Positions 1-6,664 of a stretch of DNA of 7,674 bases are shown in pieces. Positions within the stretch are counted from its first letter, which is position 1. Every line of letters begins with the position of its first letter. The DNA comes from Phycisphaerae bacterium (GTDB lineage: Bacteria > Planctomycetota > Phycisphaerae > Phycisphaerales > UBA1924): NCBI GenBank assembly GCA_016794945.1, contig JAEUIX010000144.1, forward strand, positions 1 through 7,674, read 5' to 3'. The position numbers and the translations under genes are program-made. Below the pieces are notes generated by a model, which searched no databases, was not told the DNA's origin, and was given only the letters and a program-made list of their open reading frames with translations.

Positions 1-319
1 CCAGACGTTCGGCCGCCCCGTCGCCCGTCCGCCATGCCGTGCCCGCCGGCGCCTGCCCCCGCGCCAGCGCCACCTCCCGCACCGAGAACTCCGCCGCCTG
101 CCGCGCGACCAGTTCTCCGTTGCCCCCCGCCGCCAGGCCCACCACTCGGTACCGCGTCGGCCATTGGCCGCGCTCGTGCAGTGCGTTGAGGTGGCCGATC
201 ACGTCCAGCGTCTGCGTGCCGATCGATCCCGTCGAACCCAGCAGGATCACCCGCCGCTCGCTCGGCTGCGCCGAGACGGTCGCCGGTACGCGGGGTTCCA
301 CGCTCGAACGGGTCGTCAT
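1..319 (-). CDS. dxr: 1-deoxy-D-xylulose 5-phosphate reductoisomerase, N-terminal part (cut by window edge)
   Basis: Dxr converts 1-deoxy-D-xylulose 5-phosphate to 2-C-methyl-D-erythritol 4-phosphate with NADPH and a divalent metal, in the cytoplasm, as the committed step of the MEP isoprenoid pathway. The window holds the first 106 codons. They contain the family's NADPH-binding P-loop GSTGSIG at residues 28-34, inside [17 protein letters not shown], followed by the second Rossmann segment ([11 protein letters not shown], about 57-67). The ATG at 319 was chosen because GGTGAG lies 9 bases upstream and no better start is near. It gives an extension of about 22 residues before the first beta strand, longer than in E. 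coli Dxr; a GTG at residue 24 is an alternative without a ribosome site. The gene lies 22 bases after the rne stop on the same strand and is probably cotranscribed. The catalytic and metal-binding domains lie outside the window, so intactness cannot be judged. Confidence 0.93.
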   Translation of the reverse strand, partial: MTTRSSVEPRVPATVSAQPSERRVILLGSTGSIGTQTLDVIGHLNALHERGQWPTRYRVVGLAAGGNGELVARQAAEFSVREVALARGQAPAGTAWRTGDGAAERL

Positions 320-341
320 GCGTGCGCTCTCACCGGCGCGG

Positions 342-2972
342 CTATTCATCCCGGCGCGCCGACGGGCGCTCGCCGGGCTTCAGCCGACGGTTGAAAGCGT
401 ACAGCGTGCGCGGGCGCTGTGCCTGCGGCTGCGAGCCTCCGCCGCCCTGACCACCTTGGCCGCCCTGATTGCCCTGGCCGCCCTGGCCTCCGCCGCCCGA
501 CTCACGCCCCGAAGGCTGCTGCGGCGGGCGCTGGCCCCCCCCGCCTCCGCCGCCGCCGCTCTGTGCTCGTGGTCCACCCTGCTCTCCACCCGGGCCGCCG
601 CCACCGCCACCGCCCCCCCGACCGCGACGCCGCCGCCGCCGTCGGCGGCGTCCCCCGCCCTGTCCATCGTCGGGCTGTTGGCCGGAGCCCGTCTGCTGCG
701 TCGAACCGTCGCCGTGCGGGCGATCGGTTCCGCCGTCGGGGCCTTGGCTTTCATCATCGGCGGCGTCACCGTCGAACGCCTCTCCGCCGTCCGCGGGCGC
801 AGAGGCGCCCTGTTGATCCGCCGAACCGTCGCCGGGCTGGCTCTCGCTGCTCCGCTGCCCATCGCCGCCTTCGCCCGCGGGCTGACCGCCGGGCTGGCCC
901 TCGCCGCCGCGCCCCCGGCCGCGCCGCCGGCGCCGCCGCCGGCGTCGGCCTCCGCCCTCACCGGGAATCGGCTGCCCGTCAGGGCCAAGCAACGGCGCCT
1001 GCCCGTTGTTCGCGGACCCCTGGTCAGCGCCACCGTCGGCCCTCACCAGCGTGGGGTGCGCCGACCCGTCGGCCGGCGGCTGATCGCCGCCGCCCTCGGC
1101 CGGTGTCGCACCGGCCTGGCGCGGCCCGCGTCCCTGCTGCTGCTGGCCCTGGCCGGCCTGCTGGCCCTGCGGCGCACCGGCCTCGCCGTCGCGCCCGCCC
1201 CGGCCGCGCCGGCGCTTGCGACGCCGCCCGCCGCCGGCGGGAATGGTGAAGTTGTCGCCGCCGGGCTCCTCGCCGCCGCTGGGCGTCTGCTCGATGGGGT
1301 GCGACGGTTCCTCGACGGCCTCTTCCGGCTCGGCGAAGTCGAACTGCTCTTCGGGCTCTTCGAGGTCGGCCGAGGTGGGGTCGGGATCGGTGTAGGGCGC
1401 CAGCGTCCGGTCGTCGGCGCGGTGCCGCGGCAGGCGGTCGATCTCGATGTCGTTGCCGTTGGCCTCGTAGGCGTAGAACGTCACGCGGTCGACGGGGATG
1501 GCGTCCGACAGGCGCACCGAGACGGTCTTGTTGAGCGTCCGCTCCAGGCGCGACAGGGCCTTGCGCTTGGTCGAGAGCAGCTCGCCGGCCACGCGCGGGT
1601 GGATCACCATCTCGGCCCGGGCGACGATGTCGTGCGCCAGCAGCGACTGCAGGTTTCGCATCGCGTCGGCGGCCACCGAGTCGGCCCGCTGCACCAGCCC
1701 GCGCCCGTGGCAGGTGGGGCACTCGTGGAAGTGCTGGCTCTCGTGGCTGCCCCGCATGCGCTGGCGGGTCATCTCCAGGATGCCGAACTCGCTGATGGGC
1801 AGCAGCGTGCTGCGGGCCCGGTCCTCCTTCATGATCGCTTCGAACTTCTGCTCGACCTCGCGCCGGTGCTTGGCCGCGCGCATGTCGATCAGGTCGTTGA
1901 TCACGATGCCGCCCAGGTCGCGCAGGCGCAGCTGCCGCGCGATCTCGTCCACCGCCTCCAGGTTCGTCTTCAGCGCGTTGGTCTCGCTGTCCGACGCGTC
2001 GCGGTGCTTGCCGCTGTTGACGTCGATCGCCACCAGCGCCTCGGCCTCGTCGATCACCAGCCGCCCGCCCGACGGCAGCGGCACCTCACGCGAGTAGATC
2101 GTCTCGATCTGCTTCTGAACCCCCATCGCGTGGAAGATCGGCGCCTTGCCCGTGTAGTGCACCAGCTTCGTCGTGCTCCGGGGCGACACGATCTTGATGA
2201 ACCGCGCCGCCCGCTGCAGCGCCACCTCCGAGTCGATCACCACCCGGTCCGTCTCCCCCGTCATCATGTCCCGCAGCGCACGCACCAGCAGGTCGCTCTC
2301 GCTGTACAGAAGGCGCGGCTTGCCGCCGGCCTTGCGCCGACGCTCCATGTCCTTCTGCAGTCGCAGCAGGTACGCCAGGTCGCGCTTCAGCTCCGTCTTG
2401 CTCCGGTCAAGGCCCGCCGTCCGCACGATGAACCCGAAGCCCTCGGGCAGCTCCAGCTGGTCGAGGATCGCCTTCATCTTGGCGCGCAGCTCCTCGTCCT
2501 CCACCTTCCGCGACACGCCCACCCGGTCCATCCCCGGCATCATCACCAGGTACCGCCCGGGGATCGACAGGTAGCTCGTCACCGTCGGGCCCTTGCTCCC
2601 CACGCCCTCCTTGAGCACCTGCACGATCACTTCCTGCCCCCGACGCAGGCAGTCCTGGATCGGCGGCCGCTCGCGCCGCGGGGTCTTCTTGCCCACCCGC
2701 TCGGTCGTCTCGCCGTCCTCGCCGGGGAAATACCGCGGGTGCAGGTCGCTGGTGTGCAGGAAGCCCGACTGCTCCAGCCCGAAGTCCACGAACGCCGCCT
2801 GGATCGCAGGCTCCACGTTCGTCACCCGTCCGACGTAGATGTTCCCGACGTGCGAGATCTGATCCCGCCGTTCGCTGTAGAACTCCTCCAGCTTGCCGTC
2901 GCGCAGCACCGCGATGCGGCACTCCTCGCCCGGCACGTAGTTGACGACCATCTCTCGTGTGTTCTGTCCCAT
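342..2972 (-). CDS. rne: RNase E/G family endoribonuclease with long Arg/Gly-rich disordered tail
   Basis: This is an 876-residue endoribonuclease of the Rne/Rng family, which cuts single-stranded RNA during mRNA decay and rRNA/tRNA processing. The core (about 1-510) aligns with E. coli RNase E at a near-constant offset of 14-15 residues. It has an S1 RNA-binding domain from about 40 ([10 protein letters not shown]) with the family's internal insert, the 5'-phosphate sensor R184/T185 (IVRTAG), the metal-binding DNase I-like site D317/N319 (AIDVNS) and D360 (INDLIDM), and the zinc-link cysteines C418/C421 (CPTCHGRG). An acidic linker (about 528-572) follows, then about 300 low-complexity residues with three Arg runs (583-594, 676-688, 775-786) and Gly/Gln repeats (about 786-850). 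The last 24 residues regain complexity ([13 protein letters not shown]). The ATG at 2972 has GGAG 10 bases upstream; an ATG eight codons in (2951) is also possible. RNase E and RNase G cannot be told apart by the core alone; the tail makes it RNase E-like. Confidence 0.93.
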   Translation of the reverse strand: MGQNTREMVVNYVPGEECRIAVLRDGKLEEFYSERRDQISHVGNIYVGRVTNVEPAIQAAFVDFGLEQSGFLHTSDLHPRYFPGEDGETTERVGKKTPRRERPPIQDCLRRGQEVIVQVLKEGVGSKGPTVTSYLSIPGRYLVMMPGMDRVGVSRKVEDEELRAKMKAILDQLELPEGFGFIVRTAGLDRSKTELKRDLAYLLRLQKDMERRRKAGGKPRLLYSESDLLVRALRDMMTGETDRVVIDSEVALQRAARFIKIVSPRSTTKLVHYTGKAPIFHAMGVQKQIETIYSREVPLPSGGRLVIDEAEALVAIDVNSGKHRDASDSETNALKTNLEAVDEIARQLRLRDLGGIVINDLIDMRAAKHRREVEQKFEAIMKEDRARSTLLPISEFGILEMTRQRMRGSHESQHFHECPTCHGRGLVQRADSVAADAMRNLQSLLAHDIVARAEMVIHPRVAGELLSTKRKALSRLERTLNKTVSVRLSDAIPVDRVTFYAYEANGNDIEIDRLPRHRADDRTLAPYTDPDPTSADLEEPEEQFDFAEPEEAVEEPSHPIEQTPSGGEEPGGDNFTIPAGGGRRRKRRRGRGGRDGEAGAPQGQQAGQGQQQQGRGPRQAGATPAEGGGDQPPADGSAHPTLVRADGGADQGSANNGQAPLLGPDGQPIPGEGGGRRRRRRRRRGRGRGGEGQPGGQPAGEGGDGQRSSESQPGDGSADQQGASAPADGGEAFDGDAADDESQGPDGGTDRPHGDGSTQQTGSGQQPDDGQGGGRRRRRRRRRGRGGGGGGGGPGGEQGGPRAQSGGGGGGGGQRPPQQPSGRESGGGGQGGQGNQGGQGGQGGGGSQPQAQRPRTLYAFNRRLKPGERPSARRDE
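441..485 (-). repeat. Five 9-base units encoding Gln-Gly-Gly/Asn
   Basis: On the plus strand the units read gccgccctg, accaccttg, gccgccctg, attgccctg and gccgccctg without interruption. On the minus strand they encode [12 protein letters not shown] and QGG in the Gly/Gln-rich end of the RNase E tail. Three units are identical and two differ at several bases, which suggests older duplication with drift. Such a tract could change copy number between strains. Confidence 0.8.
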
Positions 2973-3362
2973 GTTCCAACAACTCCATGGGCCCCGGCAT
3001 CGTCCGCGACGACGCGGCGCTCGGCGCCGGTCGGATGCGTGATCAGTGCAAGTGGGTACGCGACAACGCTCCCGGGCCCGATTGGTGGGCCGCGCGGCGA
3101 CGCGTCGAGCAATCCGCTGAAACCCGCACCCGGCCGAATCGGCCGCTGCCCCGCAAACCGGTCGGGCGCAAGCCCGCGCCGGTGATTGTGGTCCCCATGG
3201 TCCCCGCGCCGGTTCAGCGAATCCCCGATTCAAGGGGACGCGAGCCAGAATCGTCGCGCGAAAGGAGGGGGGTTTCTTCGGTTGTCCGGCGCGACCGGCG
3301 GTCGCACCGATGATCCTGTTCCCGAGTTCCGTTCACCGGCGGCCGTTTGCCGCTGCGGGCGT
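2973..3362. other. 390-base non-coding stretch: rne 5' leader and ptsI 3' flank, rich in hairpins
   Basis: No credible gene is seen here: short frames on both strands resemble no known family, and no tRNA or HPr gene is found. Several inverted repeats are visible. They are 3015-3020/3024-3029 (6 bp, loop TCG), 3075-3079/3087-3091 (5 bp), 3131-3135/3141-3145 (5 bp), a two-part stem 3157-3161/3179-3183 enclosing 3163-3167/3172-3176 (5+5 bp), and 3222-3226/3234-3238 (5 bp, 7-base loop). Near the ptsI stop, 3339-3343/3349-3353 forms a 5 bp stem with no following T tract, so it is a poor terminator. GGTCCCC occurs twice at 9-base spacing (3190-3206). No convincing -35/-10 pair for rne was found. 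The stretch presumably holds the rne promoter and a structured leader. Confidence 0.5.
2983..2986 (-). promoter_or_regulatory. Ribosome binding site of rne
   Basis: On the minus strand GGAG sits 10 bases before the ATG at 2972. A second GGAA lies only 1 base before the ATG, too close to act for it, but at a workable distance for the internal ATG at 2951. This leaves some doubt about which Met starts the protein. Confidence 0.5.
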
Positions 3363-5123
3363 TCAGTCCTCGACGGCACGACCGTCGAAGGCCTCGGGGA
3401 TGATTTTCCTGGTCACGTCCCGCAGATACCTGCTGACGGCGACATCGGACTCGATCGAAGCGGCCTTCTCGGCCACCCGTTCGCACTGTTCAATCGACAC
3501 GCTGCGGATCAGCCGCTTGAGGGCGGGCAGATACGCCGCGGACACCGAGAGGGTACGCACCCCTAACCCGATGAGCAACATCGTGTATTCCAGCTCGCCG
3601 GCTGACTCGCCGCAGCAGGAAACCGGGATATTCCTTGCCTTGGCCGCCGCCGCCACGCTCCGGATCAGGGCCGTCACGGCCGGATTTGCCGGGTTGTACA
3701 TGTCGGCGACCCGGTCGTTGGTCCGGTCCACCGCCATGACGTACTGCACCAGGTCGTTGGTCCCGATGGAAAAGAAGTCCGCGTGCTGGGCGAACGTCTC
3801 CGCGCAGATCGCAGCGCTGGGCACCTCAACCATCATGCCCACCTTGATCCGGGGGTCGAACTTGGCGTGCTCGTCCCGCAGATCTTCCATGACGTCGTTG
3901 AGGATGAACCGCGCCCGCTTGAACTCATCGGGCGTGGTGACCAGCGGGAACATCAGCCGCACCGGCCCCAGGGCGCTGGCCCGCAGAATGGCCCGGAGCT
4001 GGCGCTTGAACATCGGCTGGTTCTGCAGGCAGTAGCGCAGCGACCGGCAGCCGAGCATGGGATTGCGCTCGGGATTGTCGGCCTGCTCCTGGGTGTACTT
4101 GTCGGCGCCCAGGTCCATGGTTCGGATGGTCAGCGGACGGCCGCCGAGCATCTCCACGCACTTGGAGTACGCCGCGAAATGGTCTTCTTCGGTGGGCTCG
4201 GCGTCGCCGGTGAAGTAGAGATACTCCGTGCGGTAGAGGCCGACGCCCTGGCCGCCGCCGCCGACGACCGAGGGAATCTCCTCGGGGAACTCGATGTTGC
4301 CGAGCAGCTCGATTTCCGCGCCGTCGAGTGTGACGCACGGGAGCTTGGCCAGCTCGGACATGCTCAGCCGGAACAGCCGCTGCTGCTCCTCGTAGCGCCG
4401 GTATCGCTGCAGAGTCTTTTCGTCGGGGTCGAGGATGAGCGAACCCTGATCGCCGTCGATGATCGCCGGGGTGCCCTCGGTGCACGACTCGACCACCCCG
4501 TGCGCCCCGACGATCGCTGGGATCTGCATCGCCCGGGCGAAGATGCCGGTGTGCCCCGTCTTGCCGCCGGCCTCGGTGACGAACCCGAGCACGTGGCTCT
4601 TGTTGAACGCCGCGGCCTGGCTGGGCGTCAGATCTCGCGCCAGCACGATGGCCCTCCGGTCCAGGTCTGCGAGCTTGCTGGCGTGCTCGCCGATGAGGTG
4701 CTTGAGGACGCGGGCGGAGAGGTCGTAGACATCGTCCACCTTGGTCTTGAACGCCTGGTCGCCCATGGCGGCGAAGCGCTCGGCCAGGGCGGTCATGGTG
4801 GAGAAGACGGCGTACTCGGCGTTGACCTGCTCCCTGTCGACCAGCTCGTGCATGGGCCGGGTCAGGCTCCTGTCGGCGAGCATGCCCAGGTGGAAAGCGA
4901 AGATCTTGGCTGCCTCCTCTCCCAGCTCGCCGCGGGTGCGCTCGCGGACGCTGGAGAGTTCGCTGATGGAGGCGTTGAGGGCCGCGTCGAGGCGGGCGTG
5001 CTCGTGCACCACGGCGGCGCGGCCGACGCTGCGCCGGGGGATCCGCCGGCGCTGGTCGTCGAGGATGAACACCTCGCCGATGGCGATGCCGGGAGAGACC
5101 GCGATTCCTTTGATCGTCTGCAT
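3363..5123 (-). CDS. ptsI: Phosphoenolpyruvate-protein phosphotransferase (PTS enzyme I)
   Basis: Enzyme I takes phosphate from phosphoenolpyruvate onto a histidine and passes it to HPr, starting the cytoplasmic phosphotransferase chain used for sugar uptake and/or regulation. The 586-residue length fits the family (E. coli 575). The start MQTIKGIAVSPGIAIG is typical. The phospho-histidine is H191 in GGKTGHTGIFAR, where most enzymes I have TSH. In the PEP-binding barrel are GLYRTEYLY (295-303), TMDLGADK (335-342), the Mg-binding pair E433 (MVEVPSAA) and D457 (SIGTNDLVQY), and the catalytic C504 (SCCGESAG). These match E. coli H189, E431, D455 and C502 with a +2 offset. No good ribosome binding site precedes the ATG at 5123, and no GTG or TTG lies just upstream. 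No ptsH or enzyme II gene is in the window, so the partner HPr must be elsewhere. The gene diverges from rho. Confidence 0.95.
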   Translation of the reverse strand: MQTIKGIAVSPGIAIGEVFILDDQRRRIPRRSVGRAAVVHEHARLDAALNASISELSSVRERTRGELGEEAAKIFAFHLGMLADRSLTRPMHELVDREQVNAEYAVFSTMTALAERFAAMGDQAFKTKVDDVYDLSARVLKHLIGEHASKLADLDRRAIVLARDLTPSQAAAFNKSHVLGFVTEAGGKTGHTGIFARAMQIPAIVGAHGVVESCTEGTPAIIDGDQGSLILDPDEKTLQRYRRYEEQQRLFRLSMSELAKLPCVTLDGAEIELLGNIEFPEEIPSVVGGGGQGVGLYRTEYLYFTGDAEPTEEDHFAAYSKCVEMLGGRPLTIRTMDLGADKYTQEQADNPERNPMLGCRSLRYCLQNQPMFKRQLRAILRASALGPVRLMFPLVTTPDEFKRARFILNDVMEDLRDEHAKFDPRIKVGMMVEVPSAAICAETFAQHADFFSIGTNDLVQYVMAVDRTNDRVADMYNPANPAVTALIRSVAAAAKARNIPVSCCGESAGELEYTMLLIGLGVRTLSVSAAYLPALKRLIRSVSIEQCERVAEKAASIESDVAVSRYLRDVTRKIIPEAFDGRAVED

Positions 5124-5172
5124 GCCGGAGGTGGTGAGCGCGCCTCGCGCCGGAGTCCGGCGGCGCGGGCCT

Positions 5173-5178
5173 ATCGTA
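5173..5178 (-). promoter_or_regulatory. Possible -10 box of ptsI
   Basis: The minus strand reads TACGAT, four of six matches to TATAAT including the key first, second and last positions. It would start transcription about 40 bases before the ptsI ATG. No good -35 box lies 16-18 bases upstream. An inverted repeat in the resulting leader (5148-5153/5157-5162, 6 bp, loop AGT) is also visible. Confidence 0.3.
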
Positions 5179-5202
5179 GCGAACCCACCGCCCGCGCCGG
5201 GC

Positions 5203-5231
5203 TTGACACGGCGCGCCCGAGGCGGTGAGAT
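5203..5231 (+). promoter_or_regulatory. Candidate sigma-70-type promoter of rho
   Basis: A perfect TTGACA at 5203-5208 is followed after 17 bases by TGAGAT at 5226-5231 (three of six matches to TATAAT, with first, fifth and last positions kept). The next stretch (agatacac) is among the few AT-containing spots in a very GC-rich region. Transcription would start near 5238, giving a rho leader of about 155 bases. The -35 box is good; the -10 box is weak. Confidence 0.5.
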
Positions 5232-5381
5232 ACACCCGGCGGGCCCGGCGCGGGCACGAGGCCCCCGCCCGCCGCGACCAGGATGATCCCGCCCCATGGG
5301 TGCGCGCCGCCGAGCGATTCGAGCCGGCGCGGCGTGCGCCGAGCGTCGGGGCGCGTGGCGGGCCCCACGACGGACGATTCG

Positions 5382-5387
5382 AAGGAG
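5382..5387 (+). promoter_or_regulatory. Ribosome binding site that fixes the GTG start of rho
   Basis: AAGGAG lies 6 bases before GTG 5394. This is the best ribosome site in the window and decides for this GTG over an in-frame ATG at 5283, whose extra 37 codons (MIPPHGCAPPSDSSRRG...) look like untranslated leader. Confidence 0.8.
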
Positions 5388-5393
5388 CACTCG

Positions 5394-6551
5394 GTGCCGA
5401 CAGGGAGGTCCAGACGGCGTCGCCGCAGGGGCGGCGGGCACGGCGGCCATGGCGGGCCCGGCGCACACGGTCACGGGCCGTCGCCGGGCGGCCAGCCGGG
5501 ACCGGGCCAGCACCCGCAGGGCGCGCCGGCGCACCAGGGTTCGCCCAACGGCCACCACGGTCATCACGGCTCCGGCGCTTCGCACGGGCACGGCGGCCAC
5601 CGCGCCGCACCGCAGATCGTGATCGAGGGCTTCGACCCGGCGACGGCGCCGCGCCCGCGCCCGTTCGAGGACCTCACCTCGATCGACCCGCAGCCACGGC
5701 TCACGCTCGAGTACCCCGGCTGCCCGGACTCGTGCCGGCTGATCGACCTGTTCTGTCCCATCGGGCGCGGCCAGCGCTCGCTGATCGTCTCTCCCCCCAA
5801 GGCCGGCAAGACCACGCTGCTGAAGGACATCGCCGGCGCCATCGTGCGCAACCACCCCGACGTGCAGGTGATCGCGCTGCTCGTGGACGAGCGCCCGGAA
5901 GAGGTCACGGACTTCAGGCGCACGTTCGCGGCGTACGGCGCCCGCGAGGACGGCTCGCCCCGCGGCCAGGTGATCGCCAGCAGCAACGACCACGGCGTCG
6001 AGCGGCACATCGCCGTGAGCACCGGCACCATGGACCTGTGCAAGCGCATGGTCGAGGCCGGGCGTCACGTCGTGGTGGTGCTGGACTCGCTGACGCGCCT
6101 GGGGCGGGCGTTCAACCTGTCGCGCAAGCACGCCAGCAGCGGGCGCACGCTCTCGGGCGGGCTGGACTCGCGGGCGCTCGAGGTTCCGCGGCAGATCTTC
6201 GGCTCGGCCCGCAACACCGAAGAGGCCGGCTCGCTGACCATCATCGCCAGCGTGCTGGTGGACACCGGCTCGGCGCAGGACCAGGTGATCTTCGAGGAGT
6301 TCAAGGGCTCGGGCAACATGGAACTGATCCTCGACCGCAAGATCTCCGAGAAGCGGCTCTTCCCGGCGATCAACCTGGCCGCCAGCGGCACGCGCAAGGA
6401 GCACCTTCTCATGCCCGAGCAGGAGCTCAAGACCGTCACCGCCCTGCGCCGGCGGCTGATCGCCATGCCCCCGCACGTGCAGGTCGAGCAGCTGCTCGGG
6501 GCCATGAAGCGGTTCAAGACCAACGCCGAACTGGTCGGCAGCGCGGGGTGA
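5394..6551 (+). CDS. rho: Divergent transcription termination factor Rho lacking the OB-fold RNA-binding domain
   Basis: Rho is a hexameric RNA-dependent ATPase that moves along nascent RNA and stops RNA polymerase. Of 385 residues, only about 91-385 are recognisable, and they form the ATPase domain. Visible are FEDLTSIDPQPRL (91-103), Walker A SPPKAGKTT (133-141), catalytic E166 in DERPEEV, Walker B D231 (VVLDSLTRLGRAFN), EEFKGSGNMEL (301-311) and the arginine finger R334 (SGTRKE). The first 90 residues hold SRRRRRR at 6-12, then a Gly/His/Pro-rich stretch with 13 His in 70 residues. The usual helical bundle and cold-shock/OB fold are absent, and no other frame upstream encodes them. Relative to E. 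coli Rho there is an insertion of about 11 residues (near 180-191) and one of about 2 in the Q-loop (242-256). The R-loop Lys is Ala (A294). It could be a specialised paralogue with a canonical rho elsewhere. The gene diverges from ptsI and is followed by a PilZ gene. Confidence 0.9.
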   Translation: MPTGRSRRRRRRGGGHGGHGGPGAHGHGPSPGGQPGPGQHPQGAPAHQGSPNGHHGHHGSGASHGHGGHRAAPQIVIEGFDPATAPRPRPFEDLTSIDPQPRLTLEYPGCPDSCRLIDLFCPIGRGQRSLIVSPPKAGKTTLLKDIAGAIVRNHPDVQVIALLVDERPEEVTDFRRTFAAYGAREDGSPRGQVIASSNDHGVERHIAVSTGTMDLCKRMVEAGRHVVVVLDSLTRLGRAFNLSRKHASSGRTLSGGLDSRALEVPRQIFGSARNTEEAGSLTIIASVLVDTGSAQDQVIFEEFKGSGNMELILDRKISEKRLFPAINLAASGTRKEHLLMPEQELKTVTALRRRLIAMPPHVQVEQLLGAMKRFKTNAELVGSAG

Positions 6552-6575
6552 TAACTCACGGTGGGCGACCTCGCA

Positions 6576-6606
6576 GACGGCGCCGCCGGTGCGCCCGCGC
6601 GCCGTC
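6576..6606 (+). terminator. GC-rich inverted repeat after rho, possible terminator or attenuator
   Basis: GACGGCGC (6576-6583) and GCGCCGTC (6599-6606) form a perfect 8 bp stem with a 15-base loop, 25 bases after the rho stop. No T tract follows, so it is not a classical intrinsic terminator. It may slow transcription, protect the rho 3' end, or be chance in GC-rich DNA. Confidence 0.3.
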
Positions 6607-6664
6607 GGGCCGGCCGGGGTCCTGGACGCTGGACGTTCCGCCGGCGCGGACCGAAGCGCGCCCC

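Noticed and set aside
618..947. CGG/CGC-rich stretches as possible triplet microsatellites
   Set aside because: Arg codons are mixed in order and third base, so they are not simple triplet repeats; they are better explained as selected Arg runs in RNase E.
39..3185. A plus-strand open frame of 1,048 codons opposite rne
   Set aside because: Its product is Arg/Ala/Leu/Pro-rich with no recognisable domain and lies exactly antisense to a gene with clear catalytic motifs. High GC removes stops from the opposite strand.
3222..3238. A 5 bp stem with a 7-base loop resembling a tRNA T-arm
   Set aside because: The loop is GATTCAA, not TTCRA in the right register, and no acceptor, D or anticodon arms can be folded around it.
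3261..3268. AAAGGAGG, a perfect Shine-Dalgarno sequence on the plus strand
   Set aside because: No plausible plus-strand gene follows at a suitable distance; frames there run antisense into ptsI. Probably chance in a purine-rich spot.
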